Assembly: GCA_903834925.1 (NCBI GenBank)
Contig: CAILLA010000057.1
Span: 62,001-126,000, forward strand
From: an uncultured Schlesneria sp.
Lineage (GTDB): Bacteria > Planctomycetota > Planctomycetia > Planctomycetales > Planctomycetaceae
Direction of reading: 5' to 3'
Length of the DNA stretch: 64,000 nt
Shown here: positions 37,372 through 46,633 of the stretch, piece by piece
Layout: each line of letters begins with the position of its first letter
Numbering within the stretch: the stretch's first letter is position 1
The notes under the pieces: model-generated
Told to the model about the DNA's origin: nothing
What the model saw: the letters and a program-made list of their open reading frames with translations, nothing else
Databases searched by the model: none
Translations under genes and position numbers: made by a program

Positions 37372-38103
37372 ATGAGGATGATCGCGATACTTGGTTCGAC
37401 AGGGACGATCGGTAGCGTTCTGGCACGGCGATTGGTTCGCAGTGGCCATCAGCTACTCCTCGTCGGCCGTGATGAAGAGAAACTGCGTGCGCTGTCTGAA
37501 GAACTCGATCAACCATCCGTGACAGTGGATTTCACGAATTCTCAGTCGCTTGAAGAAGCATTGAGAAAGGCTGCGGAGGCGGCAGGCGGAATCAACGGAC
37601 TTGTGAATTGTGTCGGCTCTCTATTGTTAAAATCCGCGCACACAACCACCGACGAAGAATTCCGCACAGTTGTCGAGACCAACCTGTTTACCGCTTTTTC
37701 GACCGTTCGAGCCGGTGCAAAACTGTTACGGGAACAAGGTGGTTCCATCGTCCTGTTCGCCTCGGCCGCCGCCGAAATTGGAATTGCGAATCATGAAGCA
37801 ATTGCAGCGGCAAAGGCGGGCGTCATTGGATTGGCTCGCTCGGCAGCGGCCAGCTACGCATCAAAAAACATTCGCGTCAATGTTGTCAGCCCAGGCTTAA
37901 TTCGCACAGAAATGACACGTCGGATCTGGGAGAATTCAGCGAGCGAAACAGCGTCGGCACAAATGCACGCACTGGGACGCCTCGGCGAACCAGAACAAGC
38001 GGCTTCCCTTGTCGAATGGCTGCTCAATCCTGAAAACGACTGGATCACAGGCCAAGTGATCGGAGTGGACGGTGGTCTGGGACACGTTTTGTCCCGTAAG
38101 TAG
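37372..38103 (+). CDS. SDR-family protein lacking the catalytic Tyr
   Basis: 243 residues with the NAD(P) motif LGSTGTIGSVLARRL, DFTNSQS, NCVGS and SPGLIRTEM. The segment that should read YxxxK reads IAAAK (in NHEAIAAAKAGVIGL): the Lys is kept and Tyr is Ile. The Ser site (FASAAAE) is present. It may be a non-catalytic or altered SDR. Either of two ATGs, six bases apart, may be the start. Divergent partner of the renalase-like gene. Confidence 0.88.
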   Translation: MRMIAILGSTGTIGSVLARRLVRSGHQLLLVGRDEEKLRALSEELDQPSVTVDFTNSQSLEEALRKAAEAAGGINGLVNCVGSLLLKSAHTTTDEEFRTVVETNLFTAFSTVRAGAKLLREQGGSIVLFASAAAEIGIANHEAIAAAKAGVIGLARSAAASYASKNIRVNVVSPGLIRTEMTRRIWENSASETASAQMHALGRLGEPEQAASLVEWLLNPENDWITGQVIGVDGGLGHVLSRK

Positions 38104-38209
38104 ATGTTCCACAACGCGATGTACCGGTCCAAGGCGCGGGAACGCCCTGTCATTGCAAACAGATTTCGCGACGAACAGAATTGGCGGTGTTGCCAATATC
38201 ATGCGTGAA

Positions 38210-38740
38210 TCAACCATGAACAAATTCGTTTACGAAATTGATCAAAGCGGAGCTCGGTTGAAAATCCATTTCAATCGATGAATCACTGTGTATCCCGTTT
38301 CTGGTTTTAATTTCTAAGATGGCTGCGTTCAATTTCTCTGGTAGCTCGGCTTCGGAATCTGCGACATGTAACAAGGGGAGCTTTCGAAACTCGCGGACAG
38401 TCGCCAGTTGGTGTTCATTTCGCTGTTCACCCAGTGCAGCGCGTTTTGGCATGACAACGAGCGGCTTTTTGAACTCAACCGCCGTGATAATTGTCCCCAT
38501 GCCGGCATGCGCTACGATGATTTCGGCTTGTTCGAACATTTGCCGATAATCGCAAGGGGGCAAAAATCTGACATAAGGGCAGTTTTTAGGAAGAAATCTT
38601 CCGTGACCGATTTGCGCAACGATCTCTTTCTGGCTGTCTGGAGGACTCGCCAGAATCCACTCGTCAAATGCTCGAACGAGCCGATCAAATGGATCGGCGT
38701 TGCCAACGGTGAGAAAAACACGTGTAGCGCATTTTAACAC
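38210..38740 (-). CDS. Glycosyltransferase family 28 C-terminal domain protein (PssE/Alg13-like)
   Basis: 176 residues from a GTG. VFLTVGNADPFDRLVRAFDEW, the central FLPPCDYRQMFEQAEIIVAHAGMGTIITAV (donor-binding site) and KPLVVMPKRAALGEQRNEHQ match the catalytic half of split UDP-sugar transferases such as PssE or Alg13. These normally need a membrane partner (PssD/Alg14), and none is near. Position beside a repeat desert makes it a possible relic, but the frame is intact. Confidence 0.8.
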   Translation of the reverse strand: MLKCATRVFLTVGNADPFDRLVRAFDEWILASPPDSQKEIVAQIGHGRFLPKNCPYVRFLPPCDYRQMFEQAEIIVAHAGMGTIITAVEFKKPLVVMPKRAALGEQRNEHQLATVREFRKLPLLHVADSEAELPEKLNAAILEIKTRNGIHSDSSIEMDFQPSSALINFVNEFVHG

Positions 38741-40371
38741 TTTATTGATACCATCAGGATTCGCGTCTTCATCAAGGCCCGACGTCTTCCGTTACAGAGC
38801 ATTTCACGAACCAATTACGATCAAAAAAAGTTGCATGACAAATTGATGAAATTGGTAATCCAAACGCTGAGATCAATTTCAAATTGGCTCAATATCGCCC
38901 AATTTCGAAGGGCTTTGCGACCCTCCTGGCCGCTGGAAACAAAAAGTTTTTTCATTGCGAAAAAACTTTGTTTTCATTGCATCCAGGGACACGGCTTTTC
39001 CTCCGCAAACCTGAAACGCTGGACGCAAGAGGCACCTCTCGTCTCCTGCCACGAAGACTTTCGGTTCTCGAAGAACTGCGTTCTAACGCGATTTCGATGC
39101 AAAGGAGCTGATTCTGAATTAGTCGGGATTCAAGACTGCAGAATTTCACTGGTAACGAAGGCAACAAAGAAGTGGCAGGGAAATGCACTCCGTTCCTGAC
39201 CATTGTTCAAATAATAATAAAGTACTATCTGTTGTATATTGACACAATAAGATGTACGTCATAAATACTTGTCGTGCTGGTGAGGTGTGCGATTTGCGAT
39301 TTTGGTGTGTGTCAAAAAGCCATGGATTCACTTCAACTGTACCTTTGTGGAAGCGGAACTCGGCGCCAAAGTGGCAAAAGTCGTGAGTGGAAAAATGAGC
39401 CGAATCTTGGTCTGGTCTACTTTCCTCTTTCTACAAACCACTTTCTGAGCCGTTTCGGCTCCGTGATGTGCTGCGGCATTTTGATCTTTGACAACTCGGA
39501 AACAAATTGAATACGGACCCGCCGACGGGGTAGAGCGTCGTTTTGGGGAAGAAAGATCGGGGAATCAATTGCGATTCCTGTCATGGTCTGCATTCGACTT
39601 ACTTCAGGCCGACTCTTTAGCCGCCTCGACGCCCCCCGTCGTCCGGTTTGAGGCGGCGGGTTGGTCCGTGTGGGGTCGTTGTTTGCCCGTAGAGCGGTGT
39701 CGAGGCTTCGGGTTTTGAGGTTTTCAGAATGTTTGACTTTTCGCAATTTTTTACTGATCCTCGAAGTCTTAACGCCGTGTTGCGATAGTGTGATATTTAT
39801 GCTGCCACGACGAAGGCGCTCAACGAAAACCAGAAGATTTTAACCACAGATGACACCGATGAACACGGATTTAATAAGAAGAGAATATCGGGCTGTTTTT
39901 TGCCATTATCCGTGGCTGTCCGTAGTACTCACCAACAGAATTTGCACAAGAAGCGAGGATTCCGACTCCAGAAAAACTTAACGCTAATCAGTCTCTTAAG
40001 TTATGTCCTGAAGAATTTGGAAAAATGCAGCAGAGTTTTGACCACGAATCTGACGAATCCCACGAATAATAGTCAGCAGAAATTTAGAAAATTTTGAATT
40101 TTCTGATTAGCGCAGATTAGTGCTGATTCGGTTTCCATTCTTTCTTTTCTTCGTTTTCGGGTCACTGCAAACCGTTTAACCCGTCCGTTAGTGTGCCTGC
40201 TTCGGCTTCCTTTTGGGTTGCGGGAAAAGCCGGCGCCGTGCTATCCGTGGTTAAAAACTCTTCAGTTTTCCAGCCGTTGTGTTGGTTTTGGTGGGACTTC
40301 GCGGACTCGTCGCCACCCTACTTGATTCGGACGTGACAGATTTGGTTGGACTTCGAAGACTTGTCGCCACC
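38741..40371. other. Gene desert of decayed repeats
   Basis: 1.6 kb without a convincing gene. It holds an ACCACAGATGACACCGATG unit (39840-39926), AT-rich stretches with GAAATTTAGAAAATTTTGAAT (about 40080-40100), a half unit ATCCGTGGTTAAAAAC near 40245 and the TTGGTGGGACTTCG direct repeats at 40286-40378. No motif is recognised in any frame of more than 80 codons. Confidence 0.6.
39840..39926. repeat. Inverted TTAACCACAGATGACACC repeat unit
   Basis: Opens TTAACCACAGATGACACCG and carries CCATTATCCGTGGCTGTCCG at the far end. Related to 31936-32033. Confidence 0.55.
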
Positions 40372-40378
40372 CTACTTG
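40286..40378. repeat. Two direct copies of a 39 bp repeat
   Basis: Copies at 40286-40324 and 40340-40378 (54 bp period), each TTTGGTxGGACTTCG ... TCGCCACCCTACTTG. The second copy supplies the TAG stop of the SpoVR gene. A reverse-orientation relative is at 30384-30437. Confidence 0.75.
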
Positions 40379-41895
40379 TTTTTGACGAGATGATTCGTGC
40401 CGTCGAACGAGATCACGGAGGGCTTGTCGTCGATCACTGATTCTAGGTGGACCGGCCGCGCCCAAAGCTTGTGCAGATTTCGTAATGTATCCTGGGCGTA
40501 GTCTTGTTTCAGTTCGACACCCTGGAACCGGTGCTGCAGGTACAGTTCGCCTCGGTTACGGTGGTTCGCGTCGACGACGTAGATGAATGGTCGACTGTGA
40601 TTTGTCAGACTGTTCAACAGCTGGATTTTGACTTCCTGGAATTGCCGCGACGCGATTTCATAATTCTCACTGCTGTCGTTAAACGCGAATGAGAACATCT
40701 TGTGCTTCTTGCAGAATTCCGGAGTCAGGAATGTGTCAATGAACGTGATATCATTGTGAATCCGCCGGACTTCGAAGATTTTTTTGCGGCCCAAGCCGAG
40801 TTGCTTGTCCCATCTTTGCTTCTCTTCCCAATTGTCGCAATTTTCGTATTCAGCACCGAACTGGCCGCGATTCCAGCGTTCTTCAATGTCACGGTAGAGC
40901 TCGATTCCGATTTTGTACGGGTTGATTCGTTGAGGACTCATCGCCACCGTACCACTATGGTGGTCGGCATAGTCGATCACTTCGGCATCCGTCAGGCCGT
41001 GTTTTGTCATTAAGGTTGTGTGCCAGTAGCTGGCCCAGCCCTCGTTCATGATCTTCGTCTGGCCCTGGGGCGCGAAGTAGTAGGCCTCGTCGCGGATAAT
41101 GGCGAGAATGTCGTGCTGCCAGTCCCTTAAAGGGGCGTGTTCCAGCAAGAATAAGAGAACGTCTCGCTGCGGTTCGTTGGGGAACGAACGTTTTTTCTCG
41201 CGGTCTTCTTCCTGCTGATGTTTTTCGCGAGCCGCTTTTTCCAGGACTTCAGGAGGATTGATGAACGAATCCATGTAGCCCTTTGATGGCAACCGTCCCG
41301 ACTGCATGTATTCAAAATCATCTTCGCGAAGTAATGCCGCATGAGGAAGCGGCGAGACATCTGGAGCCCGCTTGATGTGCATTGAGTGCATATCGATCAA
41401 GTCTTCCAGCGAGAGGCAGGCGTCGATGAATTCTTCGACTTTCTCAAAACCATAGCGGTCGATGTATTGGCTGACGCGAGTGGAGTGATTGGCCATCTGG
41501 TCCAGCATCTTGCGATTCGTCTGGCCGAACCATGCATTATTCTTGAAGAAATCACAGTGTCCGTAGACGTGGGCGATCACCAGTTTCTGATCGACCATCT
41601 CATTTGTGTTGAGCAGGTACGCATAACACGGGTCGTTATTGATGACCATTTCGTAGATACGTTGCAGACCATACATATGAGTCTTAAGCAGTTGGTCGTA
41701 TTCGGCCCCGAAACGCCAGTGAGGATAGCGCACGGGAAAACCGCCGTACGCTGCGAACATGCACAATTCTTCGAGGTCCAGCACCTCGAAAATCGTTTCG
41801 AAGAAATCGAGACCATAACTTTTCGCGAGCGCTTCCATCTGAAGCTGAATGTCGCGAAGTTGAGGCGGCAGTGTTCTGGCGGTTGAAATGGCCAT
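40372..41895 (-). CDS. SpoVR family protein
   Basis: 507 residues. The ATG at 41895 has GGGAAG just upstream. Family segments: [56 protein letters not shown]-like, [15 protein letters not shown] (HExxH-like environment) and [20 protein letters not shown]. SpoVR proteins usually sit with the kinase PrkA/YeaG and with YeaH; both are missing here. The biochemical role is unknown. The stop codon lies in a dispersed repeat. Confidence 0.95.
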   Translation of the reverse strand: MAISTARTLPPQLRDIQLQMEALAKSYGLDFFETIFEVLDLEELCMFAAYGGFPVRYPHWRFGAEYDQLLKTHMYGLQRIYEMVINNDPCYAYLLNTNEMVDQKLVIAHVYGHCDFFKNNAWFGQTNRKMLDQMANHSTRVSQYIDRYGFEKVEEFIDACLSLEDLIDMHSMHIKRAPDVSPLPHAALLREDDFEYMQSGRLPSKGYMDSFINPPEVLEKAAREKHQQEEDREKKRSFPNEPQRDVLLFLLEHAPLRDWQHDILAIIRDEAYYFAPQGQTKIMNEGWASYWHTTLMTKHGLTDAEVIDYADHHSGTVAMSPQRINPYKIGIELYRDIEERWNRGQFGAEYENCDNWEEKQRWDKQLGLGRKKIFEVRRIHNDITFIDTFLTPEFCKKHKMFSFAFNDSSENYEIASRQFQEVKIQLLNSLTNHSRPFIYVVDANHRNRGELYLQHRFQGVELKQDYAQDTLRNLHKLWARPVHLESVIDDKPSVISFDGTNHLVKNK

Positions 41896-42250
41896 GGGCT
41901 TCCCTGCAACAAATGACACATGATCATCAAATTGTAAGTCGATGCGTTCTCAAACCAAATTCCGTTTCCCGAACATGTGGTGGTTCAATTGGTTTCTTTG
42001 ACGTCGAAAATACGTCTTCACCGTTCAATTCATCAGTGGGGGGGCAACTCACATCTTTCCAATCTAACAAGCAATTGGGTTTCTGCCGAGCCAAATCGTT
42101 GGGTCGACACCTGGTTCGGCACATTGATTCCGCTCCTGTTCCCGACAAGCTATACTCCGCTTGACTGAAGGATCAGCCGATTGCGAGATATTTTGCGGTC
42201 GAGAAAGCTCGACTGAGTGACAAAAAGAACTTTTGACTTTGGTGTACGAA
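41896..42250. other. Intergenic region, nothing recognised
   Basis: 355 bp between the divergent SpoVR and response-regulator genes. No repeat family, RNA structure or gene is seen. Both promoters should lie here. Confidence 0.5.
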
Positions 42251-42712
42251 ATGACGGCGACGTCGAAAATCTTGATTGCCGACGACAATCTTCAGAACTG
42301 CGAATTGCTTGATGCATACCTCGCGGATGAAGACTACGAAATTGCAATGGCTCATGACGGGCGAGAGACATTGAAAAAGGTTCTGGAATTCCATCCAGAC
42401 CTGATTCTGCTCGATATCATGATGCCCAAGCTGAGCGGATATGAAGTTTGTAAACAGTTGCGTGCCGACGCATCGACTCGCGACATCCCTGTTCTGATGG
42501 TGACCGCCCTCGCCGAGATGGGGGATATTGAACGGGCCGTGCAGGCGGGAGCAGACGATTTCCTGACAAAACCAGTGAACCGGCTGGAACTGACAACCCG
42601 AGTCAAGTCGTTGCTCCGGGTTCGGCATTTGACCAGTCAACGCGACCGCCTGTTGGCCTATCTTCAAGAAGTTGACGCGGCTGCCGTGAAAACTTTGGGC
42701 CTAAAGCCTTAG
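42251..42712 (+). CDS. Stand-alone response regulator (receiver domain)
   Basis: 153 residues: a single receiver domain with acidic pair (LIADDN), phospho-acceptor Asp in LILLDIMMPKLSG, Thr in LMVTALAEM and Lys in FLTKPVNRLE, then a C-terminal helix (LLAYLQEVDAAAV). There is no output domain, so it acts by protein contact. No histidine kinase is adjacent. A TTG 18 bp upstream is an alternative start. Confidence 0.92.
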   Translation: MTATSKILIADDNLQNCELLDAYLADEDYEIAMAHDGRETLKKVLEFHPDLILLDIMMPKLSGYEVCKQLRADASTRDIPVLMVTALAEMGDIERAVQAGADDFLTKPVNRLELTTRVKSLLRVRHLTSQRDRLLAYLQEVDAAAVKTLGLKP

Positions 42713-42906
42713 TCAGTATCTGGTTAGATTCGTTGCTGTCGCGGCGACGAGTCCGCATTTTCGAGTTTTCTTGATTTCGTTATGATCGCTTTCACTTCGA
42801 GAAGATTTTCCAGGGGTGGATGCATCATCGCCATTGCGGAAGTGTCTTTGAAATTGGAGACTTCCTTACAACATTCTCGCTTTCCAGCCGATTTCTAGAA
42901 GACCGC

Positions 42907-44748
42907 ATGAGCAAACCCAATTCGACCGTCGTTGCCGGTTCCAAATCAAACGCGCCGACACCGGCCAAGCCACCAGGCCCGCACCAGGATGCGAGCAGGG
43001 AAACGCTGGAATCGATCGCTTTCGCATTCGTGCTCGCACTGCTGTTTCGAACATTCGTGGCGGAAGCGTTTGTGATTCCGACCGGCTCAATGGCACCGAC
43101 TTTATTTGGTCGAAACAAAGACATCATCTGTGAAGAATGTCACCAGCACTACGAAGTAGGCGCAAGTGACGAACTGGACGACGAGGGGTATCTTGTCCGT
43201 CGAATTGAAGAATCAATTTGCCCTAACTGCCGTCATCCAAACAATATCCGCGATCTGCCGGTCTTTAAGGGCGATCGAATTCTTGTCAACAAGTTTCCCT
43301 ACCAGATTGGCAATCCCGAGCGTTGGGATGTGATTGTTTTCCGCTATCCGGAAGACATGCAAAAGAATTACATCAAACGGCTGGTCGGGCTTCCCGGTGA
43401 GACGATTCACATCGCGCGAGGTGACGTTTACGCCCGTCAAGGAAATCAGGGCGCATTCGAAATCTTGCGAAAACAGAATCCAGACAAGCAGAAAGTACTG
43501 CAATTGTTGGTCTACGATGACCGAAATCCGCCGGTCGACTTACTGGCCAAAGGGTGGCCGGAACGATGGAGTCCGATGTCGCGCACAGACGCCCCATACG
43601 CGATTGACGGATGGGGGGATGACGAACAGAGCTGGCGCCACGATGCGAAAACCCGAAGTTTTTCGATTGATTCAACAACGGAAACCAAATGGATTCGGTA
43701 TCAGCACATCATCCCTTCCGCCGTTGAATGGAGCGAGGTCGCTGACCAGAACGATCCGTTAAAGAAGCCACGGCCTCAGTTAATTACCGATTTCTGCGGA
43801 TACAACACCTACACCGGTGGCCGCAGCTTTAATATCGATGACGACCGCTTCTGGGTGGGCGATCTGACCTTAAACTGTACGGTCGAGATCAATTCGGTGA
43901 GCGATGCACAGTCGGAGCTGATTTTTGAGTTGACCGAGGGTGTTCGTCGATACGCTTGCCATATCAACGTTACATCAGGTGAGGCAACACTCTTTCACAA
44001 CGATGAATTGTCAGCAAATTCCGGCTCGGTCAACATCGAGATGGCGAAAGCACCAACCCCTGTTCGTGGCCCCGGTACCTATACATTCGCCTTTGCCAAT
44101 GTTGATGATCGACTTTGCCTTTGGGTCAACAGTACCTGGATGAATAGCGGATTGGTTCCGTTTGGATCAAAGGCCGAGTTCGCTGCACCTGACAACCGCA
44201 GCCCGCAAGAATCGGATCTCATCCCCGCCGGGGTTGCTGTGCGTGGCCTTGCTGCTCGCGTATCAAATCTTGTCCTGCAACGTGACATTTACTACCGTTC
44301 AGAACGTGTCCCCAATGACGCTGGCGACTTTACTTCGCACGAACAGGAGCTTTCAGATTCGGTTCGGATTCGTGAGAGTCTTACCGATCCCGACGAATAT
44401 GGCCGACTTTATCTGGACAAGCACAATGAAGTGACGTTCGGGACACTCGGACCTGACGAGTTTTTTGTGATGGGAGATAACAGTCCACGAAGTCAGGACA
44501 GCCGACTTTGGCCGAACGGCAGACGGCATGCCGTGAACCGCCACGCGGTACCGCGACAGGCATTATTGGGAAAAGCCTTTTTCATTTATTGGCCGCATGG
44601 TGTACCATTCCTCAATGGCGGAAAAGGATATCCTGTGATCAATCACTCGCCTTACCGAAACCAACGCGGAGAGGCCGTAGTCGATACTTACCCGGATTAT
44701 GCAGCTCCGTTTTATCCGCAGTGGTGGCGATGGAAACGGATTCGTTAA
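42907..44748 (+). CDS. lepB: Signal peptidase I with zinc-ribbon and large inserts
   Basis: 613 residues, about twice the E. coli length. One membrane helix (IAFAFVLALLFRTFVAEAF) leads to catalytic Ser61 in FVIPTGSMAPTL; catalytic Lys157 is in NYIKRLVGLPGE; the GDNSPRSQDSR box is near residue 520. Between Ser and Lys lies a zinc-ribbon-like insert (CEEC at 75-78, CPNC at 105-108). Between about 175 and 500 is an insert of over 300 residues with a beta-rich, lectin-like part (GDLTLNCTVEINSVSDAQSE). It cuts signal peptides from exported proteins. lptB follows 42 bp downstream. Confidence 0.93.
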   Translation: MSKPNSTVVAGSKSNAPTPAKPPGPHQDASRETLESIAFAFVLALLFRTFVAEAFVIPTGSMAPTLFGRNKDIICEECHQHYEVGASDELDDEGYLVRRIEESICPNCRHPNNIRDLPVFKGDRILVNKFPYQIGNPERWDVIVFRYPEDMQKNYIKRLVGLPGETIHIARGDVYARQGNQGAFEILRKQNPDKQKVLQLLVYDDRNPPVDLLAKGWPERWSPMSRTDAPYAIDGWGDDEQSWRHDAKTRSFSIDSTTETKWIRYQHIIPSAVEWSEVADQNDPLKKPRPQLITDFCGYNTYTGGRSFNIDDDRFWVGDLTLNCTVEINSVSDAQSELIFELTEGVRRYACHINVTSGEATLFHNDELSANSGSVNIEMAKAPTPVRGPGTYTFAFANVDDRLCLWVNSTWMNSGLVPFGSKAEFAAPDNRSPQESDLIPAGVAVRGLAARVSNLVLQRDIYYRSERVPNDAGDFTSHEQELSDSVRIRESLTDPDEYGRLYLDKHNEVTFGTLGPDEFFVMGDNSPRSQDSRLWPNGRRHAVNRHAVPRQALLGKAFFIYWPHGVPFLNGGKGYPVINHSPYRNQRGEAVVDTYPDYAAPFYPQWWRWKRIR

Positions 44749-44790
44749 TATCTAAGACACTAAGACAGAAGACGTCATGGAGGACGAATC

Positions 44791-45603
44791 ATGTCATTGT
44801 TGCAGTGCATTAAGCTTGTAAAACAATTTCCCGGCAAGCGGGCCGTGGACGGTGTTTCGTTTCACGTTGATCCAGGCGAGGTCGTTGGCTTGCTCGGCCC
44901 AAACGGAGCCGGCAAGTCGACCAGCTTCAGTATGGCTGTCGGACTGGTGACACCGACCGAAGGTCGAGTGATCTTCAACGGAATCGATGTCACTCGCTGG
45001 CCCCTGTATAAGCGGGCTCAACATGGAATGGGTTATCTGCCGCAAAACGACAGCGTCTTTAAAAAACTGTCGGGTGAACAGAATCTCTATTCCGTCCTTG
45101 AATTCCAGCCACTGTCGTATCGTGACCGGATGGCTCGTGCGGATGAACTATTGAGTATGTTCGGTCTGTCGCAAAAGCGGAAACAATTGGCTGGGACACT
45201 TTCTGGAGGGGAACGGCGACGGCTGGAAATCGCCCGTTGCCTGGCCAGTCGGCCCAAGCTGATCCTGCTCGACGAACCGTTCACGGGGATCGACCCGGTC
45301 ACCATTCACAGCATTCAAGACATCATCGCAGATTTGAGGCAAAGCGGAATTTCGATCCTGTTGACCGACCATCGCGAACGTGAAACGCTGACCATCACCG
45401 ATCGGAGCTACATCGTTTTTTCGGGCCGGATCCTGGTTAGCGGCGACGCCGCGACGGTACTTGGTGACGAAAATGCTAAGAAATTCTACTTCGGTAAACG
45501 CTTCGATGCCAGCTCGATCATCGAGAGTAAAGGGGCGTTTCAAAGTCAGATGGATGCAGCAGCTGCGGCTGCTTCTGCCGCAGCGACGAACAAGGCAGCT
45601 TGA
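44791..45603 (+). CDS. lptB: LPS export ABC transporter ATPase
   Basis: 270 residues. Walker A GLLGPNGAGKST, signature LSGGERRRLEIARCL, Walker B LILLDEPFTGIDP and switch His in LLTDHRERETL, the last two as in LptB. A GGAGG lies before the ATG. An Ala-rich tail (about 20 residues) is added. LptB powers LptFG, which lifts lipopolysaccharide from the inner membrane; lptF/G are not in the window. It probably shares a transcript with lepB. Confidence 0.93.
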   Translation: MSLLQCIKLVKQFPGKRAVDGVSFHVDPGEVVGLLGPNGAGKSTSFSMAVGLVTPTEGRVIFNGIDVTRWPLYKRAQHGMGYLPQNDSVFKKLSGEQNLYSVLEFQPLSYRDRMARADELLSMFGLSQKRKQLAGTLSGGERRRLEIARCLASRPKLILLDEPFTGIDPVTIHSIQDIIADLRQSGISILLTDHRERETLTITDRSYIVFSGRILVSGDAATVLGDENAKKFYFGKRFDASSIIESKGAFQSQMDAAAAAASAAATNKAA

Positions 45604-45687
45604 GCGTCGCCTGAGGGAACGACGTGCTGACGGCCGATTGTGTTGCAGGGGATGATAGACTTTAGGATCAAATAGCTGTGACGATGG

Positions 45688-45774
45688 GTGCCACGGTTTT
45701 ACCGTCCTCGGTAAAGCCGTGCTTTTCGGACACGTTATAGGACCATGAGGACACGGCCTTGTCGAAGACTCCAA
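45688..45774. repeat. Palindromic element, ACGGTTTT stem type, interrupted at its right end
   Basis: Reverse-orientation relative of 18350-18447: GTGCCACGGTTTTACCG to GTCGAAGACTCCAA. The expected end AAAACCGTGGCAC is missing here and reappears as CCAAGACCGTGGCAC at 46101-46115. See the finding on 45770-46115. Confidence 0.75.
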
Positions 45775-45806
45775 TGAGGCTTTGCCTCAGACCAAAGTAG
45801 CCCGCT

Positions 45807-45910
45807 CGCTCCGCGAGAGGATAGCCGAATTGAAGCAAACCTCGACTGGCACTTGAAAGCTCTGATGAATCGCTCGGTTCATGGCAATTCGGCTTACTTC
45901 TCGCGGAGCG
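45807..45910. repeat. 26 bp imperfect inverted repeat
   Basis: CGCTCCGCGAGAGG..AGCCGAATTG (45807-45832) against its complement at 45885-45910, 23 of 26 bases pairing, 52 bp loop. Part of the 542 bp non-coding gap 45604-46145, which is made almost wholly of repeats. Confidence 0.75.
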
Positions 45911-45924
45911 TTTGTCAGTTTTTG

Positions 45925-45981
45925 TAGTGTGGGCTTTAGCCCGCACAAGACGTTGTGAAGCACGGGCTGAAGCCCATGCTA
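45925..45981. repeat. GTGGGCTTTAGCCCGCAC hairpin repeats, two head-to-head copies
   Basis: One copy at 45925-45946 and one inverted at 45960-45981 (GCACGGGCTGAAGCCCATGC). Same family as 31461-31482. Confidence 0.7.
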
Positions 45982-46060
45982 CGGGTTGTGGCTCACCATT
46001 TTTTTTTACTTTCAAAAACTGACAACCTCGGAACGAGAGGGCTCCTTTTGCGGAAATCCT

Positions 46061-46087
46061 GAAGCTTGATTCATTGAGTCAAGTTTC
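46061..46087. terminator. Hairpin 3' of GAF gene
   Basis: GAAGCTTGATTCATTG then AGTCAAGTTTC, a near copy of 13624-13650, 59 bp past the GAF gene stop. Weak as a terminator since no T run follows. Confidence 0.35.
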
Positions 46088-46145
46088 GGACCGAAGAAGT
46101 CCAAGACCGTGGCACCCGGTGTTTCGACCACAAGGGAAATCTCAT

Positions 46146-46631
46146 TTACTGATCCGCCGAGCCAAGTTGATCGGCCAGGCCGATCAACGTTTGCCAAAGG
46201 GAATCCCCTTCTTCAACGAATGCAGACGTGGAAACGGCCAACACGCCGATGATCTGTTTCGTTCCCTTCTGGTGAATCGGGACCGCCAGTGATGTGTTGG
46301 CTTCAAACTTTGCGATCCATGTGGCCGACCCATCAAGCCCCGATTCTTGCGGGTCGCGTCGACCGATTGCAGGCTTGGCTGTCACTGCCGCTTTCACGAT
46401 TCCCAGACCGATTTGATCAAGGGGGACGCGACGAGTCGCTGTCTGAAATCCAGAACTCACTTCCAACGGCATATCGCTCGCCCAACCGAACCCGATTAGG
46501 ACGAGATGATCCTTTTCCAGACGCCATAACCCTGATGCCCGCGACGCTGTTTCAATCACGAGTTTCGCAAGTCGTTCATCAATGGAATCGTTGGCCAGCC
46601 ACGCTGAACGGAATTCGTCTTTTAACGCCAT
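46146..46631 (-). CDS. GAF-domain protein
   Basis: 161 residues. The ATG at 46631 follows GGAGTTTG. RLAKLVIETASRASGLWRLE, IGLGIVKAAVTAKPAIG and ANTSLAVPIHQKGTKQIIGVLAVS form a GAF fold, a small-molecule or redox sensor domain, here without any output domain. The ligand is unknown. The leader is made of three 120 bp tandem repeats. Confidence 0.8.
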   Translation of the reverse strand: MALKDEFRSAWLANDSIDERLAKLVIETASRASGLWRLEKDHLVLIGFGWASDMPLEVSSGFQTATRRVPLDQIGLGIVKAAVTAKPAIGRRDPQESGLDGSATWIAKFEANTSLAVPIHQKGTKQIIGVLAVSTSAFVEEGDSLWQTLIGLADQLGSADQ

Positions 46632-46633
46632 GT

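Noticed and set aside
38831-39199. 122-codon frame after the glycosyltransferase
   Set aside because: Composition is unlike neighbouring genes, and a frame of similar length is open on the other strand.
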